Origin: DAOVRD01 sp964521715
GTDB taxonomy: Bacteria > Planctomycetota > Brocadiia > SM23-32
Assembly (NCBI GenBank): GCA_964521715.1
Contig: CAZFSS010000005.1
Location: 62,001-126,000 of the forward strand
DNA: 64,000 nucleotides
Reading direction: 5' to 3'
This document shows, piece by piece, positions 33,768-41,304 of this stretch. Below the pieces are notes generated by a model. It was not told where the DNA came from, ran no database searches, and was given only the letters and a program-made list of their open reading frames with translations. The stretch's first letter is position 1. Each line of letters opens with the position of its first letter. The translations under genes and the position numbers were made by a program.

Positions 33768-33962
33768 TTAAACGTGCTCGACGCTCCGATCCTGCGGCGA
33801 CTTTCGACGGCCGGCACGGCAACGGGCGAGGGGTCTCCTGGCCGGCCAGATGTGCAGCGTCGATATATGCCGGTGCCGCACGTTCTTCTCATGCACGGAA
33901 TCAATCGACGCCTGCTTCAGCGGAAACGCCACCTCAATCAACCGCTCGTCGTCACGACTCAC
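33768..33962 (-). pseudogene. DUF1156-type adenine methylase, N-terminal stump only
   Basis: From GTG 33962 the frame reads RLIEVAFPLKQASIDSVHEK, then NVRHRHISTLHIWPARRPLA. This is the conserved N-terminus of DUF1156 proteins, normally 800-1,000-residue N6-adenine-methylase-like enzymes often found in phage-defence gene groups. Similarity ends after about 50 residues and a stop comes at residue 65, so about 95 percent of the gene is gone. The GTGA overlap with the upstream PD-(D/E)XK-like gene shows the two were once translationally coupled. Confidence 0.75.
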
Positions 33963-35053
33963 CAATCGCCTCCGGTGTCTTCGTTGTCCACTTCATGACC
34001 ATACAAGTCTCGACCGTCATTCCACCGCATGGCTCCATCGGTCTCCACGAACTGTACGCAGTCAGACCAGAGGTCGGCCGAGATACGATACTGTGCGTGG
34101 GGATTGTGCATGACGAGGCAGTCGTGGTCAATGTACACGCTCTCCACAGGGCTGAAGTAGCGGCCTAAGCCCTCGTGCCATACCCGGCGTCCGGATGGGA
34201 CCTGGACGCGGCGCTCCTGGACACATACTACGGCACTGATTCGCGTGAATGCTGGCGTCCAGTCTCGTTTCAAGGAGCCGCCGCCGGGCTTTTGCCTGGA
34301 GAGGAACTTCCCGTCCGGGAAGAACCTGTTCTCCGCCGGCCCCACCGCGCTGCCAGTGCGTATGTCCACAGTGAAGGTCAGTTTCTCTTGGCCGTAGAAA
34401 GCCTTGACAAGCGGGAGGCGCCACTCAGCCAGGCTTTGATTACGCAGATATGGCACGAGGAACAGGATGTTCGGGCAGTCGTCGGTGAACTGCTTGTTGG
34501 CAGCATCCATGCACTGCTGCAAGGCATCAGAGTCATCTCCCCAGTGAATCTGCCCCTCCGGCAACGCGCGATATGGTGCCTTCACCTCCACGCCGGCGAG
34601 TCCGTCAGGCAGTTCCACCCCAAGGTCGAGGTCTCGCCCGGTGCGGCCGCTCTTACTTGGGTAGACCTTCAGCCTCAACTTGCCCGCGAAGTACCAGCAC
34701 ACCATGCACTCCGCCATCGCTGACCGGAAGTCGTCATCGTTCGCGCTGGTTAGCCTGCCACGCAGCTCCGCTCCACGCTCGCCTTCGAACATGCCGCATG
34801 CGAAAACAGTGTACAGGTACGCGTGCCAGGCGGCCTTCTGAGCCCTGAAGTACATCAGGTCGCCTGCTTTCCGCGGGTCCGAGGGGCGCGGGCCGCAGGC
34901 CGCTATCACCTTCAGACGGTAGAGCAGGGACTCAGTGGGATTGCCCAGACGGCGAAGCCGACGCAGAACATCGGGTGTGTAGACCTCCCTGAGTGGATAG
35001 TCAGGCGGCTGCGCATACCGCCCTACGTGGCTGGTTGATGCCACTTCGGCCAC
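33959..35053 (-). CDS. PD-(D/E)XK-nuclease-like protein of unknown function, putative defence component
   Basis: About 364 residues, no signal peptide. Residues about 108-180 carry a pattern resembling the PD-(D/E)XK nuclease fold: an acidic helix (SAMAECMVCWYFAGK), then GRDLDLGVELPDGLAGVEVKAP, giving Asp followed by Glu-x-Lys at the right spacing. A charged helix (WGDDSDALQQCMDAANKQF) follows. It may cleave nucleic acid. The start is GTG 35053 or GTG 35044; the latter has an AAGGTGG site five bases before it. Codon use and base composition look less GC-biased than the neighbours. The stop overlaps the DUF1156 stump by four bases, and the gene lies 150 bases from tRNA-Arg. Family not recognised; the nuclease idea rests on one motif. 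Confidence 0.6.
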   Translation of the reverse strand: MAEVASTSHVGRYAQPPDYPLREVYTPDVLRRLRRLGNPTESLLYRLKVIAACGPRPSDPRKAGDLMYFRAQKAAWHAYLYTVFACGMFEGERGAELRGRLTSANDDDFRSAMAECMVCWYFAGKLRLKVYPSKSGRTGRDLDLGVELPDGLAGVEVKAPYRALPEGQIHWGDDSDALQQCMDAANKQFTDDCPNILFLVPYLRNQSLAEWRLPLVKAFYGQEKLTFTVDIRTGSAVGPAENRFFPDGKFLSRQKPGGGSLKRDWTPAFTRISAVVCVQERRVQVPSGRRVWHEGLGRYFSPVESVYIDHDCLVMHNPHAQYRISADLWSDCVQFVETDGAMRWNDGRDLYGHEVDNEDTGGDW

Positions 35054-35201
35054 CTTACGTGTCCGTTGCGTTGGCTATTCCCTGCTCGTCTATCACAACC
35101 CCCGCCCCCAGGCTACTGGACGTAGCCCGTTACGGGCTCCCTTGCGAGGTCTCTGTGCCCTGAACCGTCGCCCAACAAAGCCTTGGCCACGGAGGGGAGT
35201 G

Positions 35202-35278
35202 TGGTACGCCCGCCGCGACTCGAACGCGGGACCTGCGGTTTAGGAAACCGCCGCTCTATCCTACTGAGCTACGGGCGC
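35202..35278 (-). tRNA. tRNA-Arg (anticodon CCT), CCA encoded
   Basis: A complete cloverleaf folds on the minus strand. The acceptor is GCGCCCG with CGGGCGT, the D arm GCTC/GAGC, and the anticodon stem GCGGT/ACCGC with loop TTCCTAA, which places CCT as anticodon and reads AGG. The T arm has loop TTCGAGT, the discriminator is A, and the 3' CCA is genomically encoded at 35202-35204. tRNA genes such as this are common integration targets, which fits the patchy content on both sides. Confidence 0.95.
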
Positions 35279-35744
35279 ACCTTTTGCAATGCCTTGCCAG
35301 GCAGGACCTTATGATAACCACTGCCCGCAGACGGCCCTTTCTCGCTCCCGGTTGTTGCCGCGATGTGACGGCACCACTCGTGCCGCAGCAGCCGCTCCGC
35401 CTCGGCGACAGATGCAGCCCCGGTCCGTCTGCCAGGCTCGCGCCTATTCTACTGCAAGGCGACGCGGAAGGAAAGCACCTGCGAGCGTCACACGGCGTTG
35501 CGCGGACAGCAGATGCGGGCCCTGGTCTGCATGCTGCAGGCGAGCTTGACAGGCGGGAAGCGTAGCAGTCTACTACTGCATCCGACGCTCGGCCGATGCG
35601 GAGCCATGGCCGTAAGAACCGAGACCGGCCGAAGCCCGCGGGCGTGCGCAATGCCCCTCTGCAGATGCGCCGCGGCGTGCCTCGTTCGCCCCGGTGCGCC
35701 CGGCAGCCGGCAAGGCCCGTCGCTGTCCACAGGAGGTCAAAGGG
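35279..35744. other. Intergenic region between tRNA-Arg and the GH20-like gene
   Basis: 466 bases without a recognisable gene. Contains the promoter candidate at 35546-35574 and a strong AGGAGG ribosome binding site at 35731-35736. I saw no repeat of the tRNA 3' end and no terminator. Confidence 0.5.
35546..35574 (+). promoter_or_regulatory. Sigma-70-type promoter for the GH20-like gene
   Basis: TTGACA (35546-35551), a 17-base spacer and TCTACT (35569-35574, four of six). It would give a leader of about 165 bases before the start at 35745. Confidence 0.45.
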
Positions 35745-37505
35745 ATGAGCAGTTCGACACAGACCGTCGTCACGGCGGCAGTCGCGCTCGGCCTGCTGTG
35801 CGTGCTCCCGTCGACGCTCCATGCACAGAGTCCTGCGGCCGGCTCCGAGGTCGCACGGCCCGTCGTCCGGGCTTTCCACGCGCTTTTGCCGGGCTACTGG
35901 GGCAGCGACGGCCGGCCGCACATCGAGGAATGCGAGGACTTCATCCGCGACGTCCTGGCTCCCAGCGGCATCAACGTGCTGGTGCTGGAGGTCGGCTACA
36001 ACTTCCAGTACCAGTCCGTGCCCCGCATAGGGAACGCCGACGCCGTCGGGCCGGCAGAGGTCAAGCGGCTCTTGAAGGCCTGCCGCGAGTCGGGCATCAA
36101 GCTCATTCCGCAACTCAACTGCCTGGGCCACCAGGCGACGGGCAAGGGATCGCTGCTGGGTGAGTATCCCGAGTACCGGGAGGAGCCCGGCGAGTATCCG
36201 AGCTTCCTCGAAGACCCGATGCCCAAGCAGTCCGAGGGCATGAGCTACTGCCCCAACCATCCCGAGGTGCACAAGGCGGTCTTTGCGCTGCTGGACGAGC
36301 TGGCCGACGCGTTCGAGACGGACGCGGTGCACGTGGGGATGGACGAGGTCTTCGACATCGCCAGCAGCAACTGCCCGCGATGCGCAGAGAAGGACCCGGC
36401 AGTCCTCTTCGCAGAGGAGGTCAATCGCCTGCACGACCATCTGGCCTCCAAGGGGCTGAAGATGTGGATGTGGGGCGACCGTTTCATCCTGGCCAGCGAG
36501 AACGGCTTCGTGGACTGGGGCTGGGCGAGCAGCCGCAACTACACTTACCCGGCCGTGGACCGCGTGCCCAGGGACATCGTCATCTGCGACTGGCATTACG
36601 ACGTGGCGCCGCCCACGCCGCGCTACTTCGTCGACAAGGGCTTCCAGACCATCCCGGCCGTCTGGTGGAATGGAGAGGTCGCCCTCCGCTACCTGGCGAT
36701 GATGCGCGAGCTGGCCCGGGACCCCGACCCGCAAGCGGCGGCCCTCTCACTGGGCGTGATGCTGACGACGTGGGTGGAGATGCAGGACTTCATCACCGGC
36801 TACTACGACCGCATCCCCCCGCTGGATCAGCAGCCCGAGTGGCAGCGCAAGGGCGACTTCCCCTGGAAGGCAGCGGCCAGGAGCTCGGCCGTGCTGCGGC
36901 TGCTCGCCGGCGCCTGGGACCTGAGCGACGAGCAGCTGGCTGAGGCCATCCAGCAGAACGAGAGGCCCCGCAGGGCCGCCGCAGGGGACCGGCTCTCGGT
37001 CTGGTCCGGGGAGTCATCCGAGGCGGGAGCGGGCTGGGCCGGGCCCGAAGGATCCGCGAGCACGATCGCCGTGCAGCCAGGGCAGGGACGCGACGGGAAG
37101 GCGGCCGTGGCCTTCCATAGCGAAGCTTCCGGCTGGACGGGGTGCCTGTGGAACTGGCATGGCTGGTGGCCCGAGGGGGCGGGCACAGACCTCGGCGACC
37201 GGACGCATCTGACCTTCTGGATCAGGGCAAGCGGGCAGAAGCCGGACACGCTCAACGTGGGGCTCGGCTGCGCCTCCGGAGAGAGGACGGGCCAGGTGGC
37301 CATCGGCGCTTACTGCCCCGACCTCTGGGACGGGAAGTGGCACGAGGTCGCGATCCCCCTGAAGGACCTGTATGCCAAGGAGGAGACGGCATTCGAGCCG
37401 AGCCGCGCCAGGGAACTGGACATCGGCAGTTGGTCCTCGGCGCAGAAGGACTTCACGCTCCTGATCGGCGAGATCGGCTTCGACAGGCGGCGCAGCGCGG
37501 AGTGA
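35745..37505 (+). CDS. Secreted glycoside hydrolase family 20-like beta-N-acetylhexosaminidase
   Basis: 586 residues. A signal peptide (VVTAAVALGLLCVLPSTLHA) precedes a TIM barrel of the GH20 type: GINVLVLEVGYNFQYQ, then IKLIPQLNCLGHQ, and the paired catalytic Asp-Glu near 200-201 in VHVGMDEVFD, used for substrate-assisted cleavage of N-acetylhexosamines. The C-terminal part (about 430-586) is a beta-sandwich, carbohydrate-binding-like module (ASTIAVQPGQGRDGKAAVAF, LTFWIRASGQKPD). I chose ATG 35745 for its AGGAGG site eight bases upstream. A smaller GH20-like relative occurs in the operon at 41303-42187. The remnant of a DNA methylase starts 43 bases after the stop. Confidence 0.75.
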   Translation: MSSSTQTVVTAAVALGLLCVLPSTLHAQSPAAGSEVARPVVRAFHALLPGYWGSDGRPHIEECEDFIRDVLAPSGINVLVLEVGYNFQYQSVPRIGNADAVGPAEVKRLLKACRESGIKLIPQLNCLGHQATGKGSLLGEYPEYREEPGEYPSFLEDPMPKQSEGMSYCPNHPEVHKAVFALLDELADAFETDAVHVGMDEVFDIASSNCPRCAEKDPAVLFAEEVNRLHDHLASKGLKMWMWGDRFILASENGFVDWGWASSRNYTYPAVDRVPRDIVICDWHYDVAPPTPRYFVDKGFQTIPAVWWNGEVALRYLAMMRELARDPDPQAAALSLGVMLTTWVEMQDFITGYYDRIPPLDQQPEWQRKGDFPWKAAARSSAVLRLLAGAWDLSDEQLAEAIQQNERPRRAAAGDRLSVWSGESSEAGAGWAGPEGSASTIAVQPGQGRDGKAAVAFHSEASGWTGCLWNWHGWWPEGAGTDLGDRTHLTFWIRASGQKPDTLNVGLGCASGERTGQVAIGAYCPDLWDGKWHEVAIPLKDLYAKEETAFEPSRARELDIGSWSSAQKDFTLLIGEIGFDRRRSAE

Positions 37506-37548
37506 CTTCCCCCGCGACCCTTCAAAGCGCAGTCCATTAGCATCGCCC

Positions 37549-37740
37549 CTCGGCCGGGGGGCGTTCCTGATGGAGATCGACGCGCTCTACTGCGACGTCA
37601 TCGTCCAGCGGTGGGAGCAGTTCACCGGGCAAAAGGCGGAGCGGGCGACTGGTTTCCTTGCTCATACCCCGATGAACATACCATGGGATTTCCGACGTAA
37701 AGATAACCGGCCCGCCTGTCTGCGTCAACATGTCGCATAG
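37549..37740 (+). pseudogene. C-terminal remnant of a DNA methyltransferase
   Basis: The frame reads LGRGAFLMEIDALYCDVIVQ, then RWEQFTGQKAER, up to about 37653. This is the conserved end of phage-type and ParB-linked adenine DNA methylases, where the sequence is usually GxxELDPxYxDVIVxRWExFTG. Nothing upstream in this frame resembles the rest of the enzyme, and there is no start of its own. The tail to the TAG at 37738 looks unrelated. It is a scar of a mobile or restriction-modification gene. Confidence 0.7.
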
Positions 37741-37858
37741 ATAAGGTTCAGGGTGCCCACATATAGACGTAGCATTGTTTGCGGGGCCTGTGCCGCCCAG
37801 CAAAAGGTGAATAAGGTAGAATAACGAGTTGGCCAGCGAGGACAAGGAATCCAGCCGC

Positions 37859-38410
37859 ATGAAACCCGAGATCATTATCCGAAGTGAGACGAACGCGGAT
37901 ATTGACGCCATAACCGAGGTGACAATTGCTGCATTCAAGACCTTGCATGTCAGTAACCACACGGAGCAGTTCATCATCAAGGCGCTACGTAGAGCCAAGG
38001 CCCTCACGATATCACTGGTCGCGGAACTGGATGACCGTGTGGTCGGACATATCGCTTTCTCCCCCGTGACCATTTCGGACGGCACACAGAACTGGTACGG
38101 ACTAGGACCAGTTTCGGTATTGCCCGAGTATCAGCGACAGGGCATCGGCAAAGCCCTGATCGTGGAAGGGCTTTCACGACTGAAGGGCCTCGACGCTCAA
38201 GGATGCTGTCTCGTGGGGCACCCGGATTACTACAAGAAGTTCGGGTTCCAGAACACGTCGGGTCTTGTCCATGAGGGAGTGCCACAGGAAGTCTTTTTCG
38301 CGCTGTCTTTCGATGGGCATATTCCGCAGGGCAGCGTCATGTTTCACGAAGGATTCAAAGCGGATGGCCAACAAGGAGCTGAAGGCGACGCGGTAAGCCG
38401 TGTGCCTTAG
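37859..38410 (+). CDS. GNAT-family N-acetyltransferase
   Basis: About 183 residues with a complete GNAT fold: EIIIRSETNADIDAITEVT at the N-terminus, the acetyl-CoA motif A LGPVSVLPEYQRQGIGKALI (near residue 80), and motif B-like LVGHPDYYKKFGFQNTS. This matches the YhbS-type predicted N-acetyltransferases, whose acceptor is unknown. The start is placed at ATG 37859 (MKPEIII) with AAGGAA upstream; an upstream in-frame start at 37829 is the alternative. Base composition is visibly lower in GC than its neighbours, and the gene lies between a methylase remnant and strong hairpins, as a horizontally acquired gene would. Confidence 0.88.
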   Translation: MKPEIIIRSETNADIDAITEVTIAAFKTLHVSNHTEQFIIKALRRAKALTISLVAELDDRVVGHIAFSPVTISDGTQNWYGLGPVSVLPEYQRQGIGKALIVEGLSRLKGLDAQGCCLVGHPDYYKKFGFQNTSGLVHEGVPQEVFFALSFDGHIPQGSVMFHEGFKADGQQGAEGDAVSRVP

Positions 38411-38440
38411 CTCGGGGGTTGGACAGCATTGACAACTCGA

Positions 38441-38464
38441 GCCTGACGCGATAGGCCGTCAGGC
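38441..38464 (+). other. Perfect 8-bp hairpin after the acetyltransferase gene
   Basis: GCCTGACG (38441-38448) pairs with CGTCAGGC (38457-38464) across an 8-base loop. No T-run follows. It comes directly before the strong terminator and may be a processing signal or part of the acquired segment's boundary. Confidence 0.45.
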
Positions 38465-38475
38465 GTTGAATGATC

Positions 38476-38530
38476 AAGCCCGATGGCGCGGAGATCTGTA
38501 GTCTCCGTGCCATCGGGCTTTCTGTTTTAC
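38476..38530 (+). terminator. Strong Rho-independent terminator
   Basis: A 19-base stem (38476-38494 with 38502-38520), perfect except for one G-T wobble pair, closes a 7-base loop and is followed by the tail TCTGTTTT. The arms begin AAGCCCGATGGC and end GCCATCGGGCTT. It would end transcription from the acetyltransferase gene. Confidence 0.85.
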
Positions 38531-38771
38531 GGGAGCCGAAGAAGAAGCCCCGACCGTGGAGGCCGGGGCTGAGGAGGCGGGATGATGCTATATGCCCAGC
38601 TCGGACTTGCCTCTGGCCACCGTGCCGTCCCGCAGACAAGCCCTGCGGGATCTTGCGCGCCGCGGCGTGCGGGCGCCTTCGCCCTTCTTCTTTATCTCGC
38701 GCAAGATGGCCGAGCAGATGGTAGCCGCGGGCACCCTCGCAGCGGCGTTCAGTGACCTCCCCTGCATCCCC
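38531..38771. other. Non-coding interval between terminator and beta-propeller operon
   Basis: About 240 bases. A GC hairpin (AGCCCCG with CGGGGCT) lies near 38549-38573. No gene-like frame with a ribosome binding site or family motif was seen on either strand. Confidence 0.4.
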
Positions 38772-39980
38772 TCACGGCGCAGGGCAGGCGGTGGCCGGAG
38801 CCACGGGCGGGAAGTAGACGAACAGGTGGCTGATGCGGTCGCTCTCGCCGAAGTAGACGCGCCCGTCGGGCGCAGCGAGGGCGCAGTCGAACTCGTAGCC
38901 GTACCAGCGGCGGTCGACCGCCGAAGCCATCACGCCCAGGTCCCGCAGTTCGCCTGTAGCCGGCGCGTAGCAGAAGAGGTAACAGATCGTCCCGCGCCGT
39001 CCCGCGACGCCGTAGATCCGCCCATCGGCGCACGCCGCCAGGGCGCGAACGTGAGGCTGGGCCGTCGGCTTGCCGAGCGCGCTCGTGCGGCCCGTGCGCA
39101 CGTCCAGCACGCAGAGCAGGCCGTCGGCAACGTCGCCCGCGTAGATGCGGCCGGTGCGGCCGTCCAGCGTCCAGGCGCCCACCTTGCCGTATTGCCCCCG
39201 CCCGGCCAGGCAGGGCAGTTGCATGCCCGCGTCCCGGATCGCCCCGGTGTCGGGGTCGAACCGCACGATGCGTCCGGCGGTCCCGCAGCCGTAGACGACG
39301 CCGTCCGGACCGAGGATCAGTTCGGGGCTGAAGCGGTGCAACTCGTCGATCGCCCCGTGCGTGACGAGTGCTCCGGACTGCGCGTCCACGGAGAAGAGCG
39401 TCCCCGTCCCATCGCTCAGGCCATAGAGCCTGCCGCGGGCGGCGTCCCCGATCATGCAGGCGACGCCCTCGCCGGCGACGGGGCTGCCGAGCGAATCCAC
39501 CGGCGTGTGAACGGGGTTCCACTCCTGGATGACGCTGCCGACGGTGCGGGGTGGGGCGAGCTTCAGCACCTGGCCGCCGGCGTAGCCCTCGCGCCCGGGA
39601 GCGCTCGTTCCGACGAACAGGCCGTGACCCGACATCCACGCCAGGGCGCGCCGAACGCCCGCATGACCGTCCAGGGTCGCCATCCGCAGGACCACCTCAT
39701 CGGAGGGATGGGGGCAGTAGGCGAACACGTGCGCCCGGCTGCCGGACGTGGCGCCGAAGACCCAATCCTCGCCCAGGGCCAGGGACGTGACGGCGCACTC
39801 GCCCGGCGGAATGGGGCGGCCGCTCCCGCGGATCGACAGCTCCTTGGCCATGACGTAGCCCTCGCTGACCATCCCGTGCCAGCGGGCCTGGTAGAGGCGG
39901 CGCACCAGGGGCAGGTCCCTGTAGCGCGGATCGCGGTTGAGGGGGACCGGCCACTCCTTGTCGTCCAGGTCAGGCCTCAC
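38772..39980 (-). CDS. Beta-propeller (quinoprotein-like) protein of unknown function
   Basis: 402 residues with recurring blade-like segments of about 45-55 residues ending in VFAYCPHP, LFSVDAQSGALV, IVRFDPDTGAI, LCVLDVRTGRTS and LFCYAPATGELRDLG, each preceded by a GxxYG-like strand (ARGRLYGLSDG, DGVVYGCGTAG, TGRIYAGDVADG, DGRIYGVAGRRG). This predicts a seven- or eight-bladed propeller. No signal peptide is clear. GTG start 39980 follows GAGGAGAGAGCC. It is the last gene of the operon and a relative of the propeller gene before it. Such proteins in glycan loci may bind sugars or act as lyases; no catalytic residue can be named. Confidence 0.75.
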   Translation of the reverse strand: MRPDLDDKEWPVPLNRDPRYRDLPLVRRLYQARWHGMVSEGYVMAKELSIRGSGRPIPPGECAVTSLALGEDWVFGATSGSRAHVFAYCPHPSDEVVLRMATLDGHAGVRRALAWMSGHGLFVGTSAPGREGYAGGQVLKLAPPRTVGSVIQEWNPVHTPVDSLGSPVAGEGVACMIGDAARGRLYGLSDGTGTLFSVDAQSGALVTHGAIDELHRFSPELILGPDGVVYGCGTAGRIVRFDPDTGAIRDAGMQLPCLAGRGQYGKVGAWTLDGRTGRIYAGDVADGLLCVLDVRTGRTSALGKPTAQPHVRALAACADGRIYGVAGRRGTICYLFCYAPATGELRDLGVMASAVDRRWYGYEFDCALAAPDGRVYFGESDRISHLFVYFPPVAPATACPAP

Positions 39981-39995
39981 GGCTCTCTCCTCGGG

Positions 39996-41210
39996 CTAGC
40001 CCCAGTAGCGGCGCTGCGTCTGCTGCCACGGCCCTTCGGTGAACTCCTCGTCGAGCACGACGTGGACGAACCCGGCGGTCGTCCGTCCCACCATTCCGAG
40101 CACGAGGTGCTCCGCACCGATGCGGACGGCGCGGCTGATGTAAGGAACGACCATGCCGTCTTCGTCCACCAGTTGGCAAAGCTGCCGGGATCGGCCCGTC
40201 TCCACGTCCATCACTTTCAGCACGGCGGGCGCGTGGGGGAGGATGTCCCCGGGGTCGTCGCCGCCGCACACGGAGAAGAACAGCTGCCCGCCGGCGCCGA
40301 AGACGAGCCCGCCCGCGTGGTTCGTGTTGACCCCGCGCAGCGAGAACCCGTCGATGCCGGGCGTGGCGGGTCCGAGGTCGCGCATGGTCCCCGTCCCGGT
40401 CTGCCCGCCCGGGCTGAAGCGCCACAGGTAAGGATCGACGTTCCAGTTCACGCCGATGACGTCGTCGCTCCCCGGCACCTGCACCACGTCATAGACCATG
40501 TTGTGCCATCCGTCCTGGTAGGGGGCGTGAGGCGCCTTCAGGTCGGTGTCGATCAGGGCGTCCGCCTGGGGGTCGTAGACGACGACCCGGCCGAAGTCAT
40601 CGGTGGTGTAGGCGCGCATCCGGGAGTCGAGCCAGATGGCCTGGGGGTTGACGGTGCCGATGCGGCCCAGATCCCGCCGCTCGCGCGTTGTCAACTCGTA
40701 GACGTAGAAATGGTTGCGGGGGTAGCCTATGACGTAGATGCGGCGGCGCGTGCGGTCCAGCGCCATGCAGCGGCAGCCCTCCCAGGGGATGAGCGTGTCC
40801 GTCCAGAGGACCTCCTCGGAGCGCGTGTCATAGGCGAAGATCCTGGCGCCGATGAAGCTGCGCTCGGGGTCGTCGAAGGTGGCCCACGGGTTGTAGCTGA
40901 CCTCGCCGACGGCCGGCCCGCTCAAATGCGTGGCGCCGTACATGATGCCGTCGTCATCCACGATCATGCTGTAGTGGATCTTGCACTGGGTCCCGCGGCC
41001 GTCCGTCGGGGGGCAGCCCACGGCCTCGGCGACGTCGAGCAAATGCTCCACTTCCTGCGTCCGTGGATCGTAGCGCAGCAGGAAGACGGTGCCGCCCGAA
41101 CTCCGCTCGCAGCAGGCAGCGAGGTAGGCCCGCTCGTCCGGCCCCTCGATCAGGGACCAGCACGTGTCGGCGTAAGGCAGCTTGCCGAACGGTATGAACC
41201 GTATCTTCAT
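39996..41210 (-). CDS. Second beta-propeller-like protein of unknown function
   Basis: 404 residues, again with repeating blades: VFLLRYDPRTQEVEHLL, IFAYDTRSEEVLWTD, FYVYELTTRERRDLG, RVVVYDPQADALIDTD and VLKVMDVETGRSRQL, interleaved with DDDGIMYGAT- and RRRIYVIGYP-like strands. Several His and Cys residues (CKIHYSM, WEGCRCMALD) could line a metal site. No signal peptide. It precedes its relative by 15 bases and follows the GH20-like gene after a 92-base gap that holds a perfect 24-bp palindrome. Confidence 0.75.
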   Translation of the reverse strand: MKIRFIPFGKLPYADTCWSLIEGPDERAYLAACCERSSGGTVFLLRYDPRTQEVEHLLDVAEAVGCPPTDGRGTQCKIHYSMIVDDDGIMYGATHLSGPAVGEVSYNPWATFDDPERSFIGARIFAYDTRSEEVLWTDTLIPWEGCRCMALDRTRRRIYVIGYPRNHFYVYELTTRERRDLGRIGTVNPQAIWLDSRMRAYTTDDFGRVVVYDPQADALIDTDLKAPHAPYQDGWHNMVYDVVQVPGSDDVIGVNWNVDPYLWRFSPGGQTGTGTMRDLGPATPGIDGFSLRGVNTNHAGGLVFGAGGQLFFSVCGGDDPGDILPHAPAVLKVMDVETGRSRQLCQLVDEDGMVVPYISRAVRIGAEHLVLGMVGRTTAGFVHVVLDEEFTEGPWQQTQRRYWG

Positions 41211-41280
41211 CGCGCGCCCGTAGCCTTTTCAACAAATGACCCTGCATTCTGCAGCCCGCGCCGTGTGCGGACTGACAAGC

Positions 41281-41304
41281 AGGGGCACGGCGCGCCGTGC
41301 CCCT
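41281..41304. repeat. Perfect 24-bp palindrome at a gene junction
   Basis: Two self-complementary 12-base halves, AGGGGCACGGCG and CGCCGTGCCCCT, without a loop. It begins immediately past the stop of the GH20-like gene on the minus strand, overlapping it by two bases. Similar GGGGCACGG-type palindromes occur as scattered elements between genes in high-GC environmental genomes; it could act as a REP-like element, mRNA stabiliser or weak terminator. Confidence 0.7.

Noticed and set aside
33716..33998. Short frames on both strands between the DUF1549 gene and the DUF1156 stump as independent small genes.
   Set aside because: They lack ribosome binding sites and are explained by the methylase remnant and the promoter region.
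35202..35278. Attachment-site duplication of the tRNA-Arg 3' end bounding an integrated island.
   Set aside because: I looked for a second copy of the T-arm and acceptor sequence between 33 and 39 kb and saw none, so the island idea rests on gene remnants only.
38441..38470. Hairpin followed by GTTGAAT, resembling an integron attC site after a GNAT gene.
   Set aside because: The structure is too short, the matching left-hand core is imperfect, no second attC flanks the gene, and a normal terminator follows.
38592..38771. Short plus-strand frame beginning MPSSDLPLATVPSRR as a possible small gene after the terminator.
   Set aside because: It has no ribosome binding site or recognisable motif and runs into the 3' end of the opposite propeller gene.
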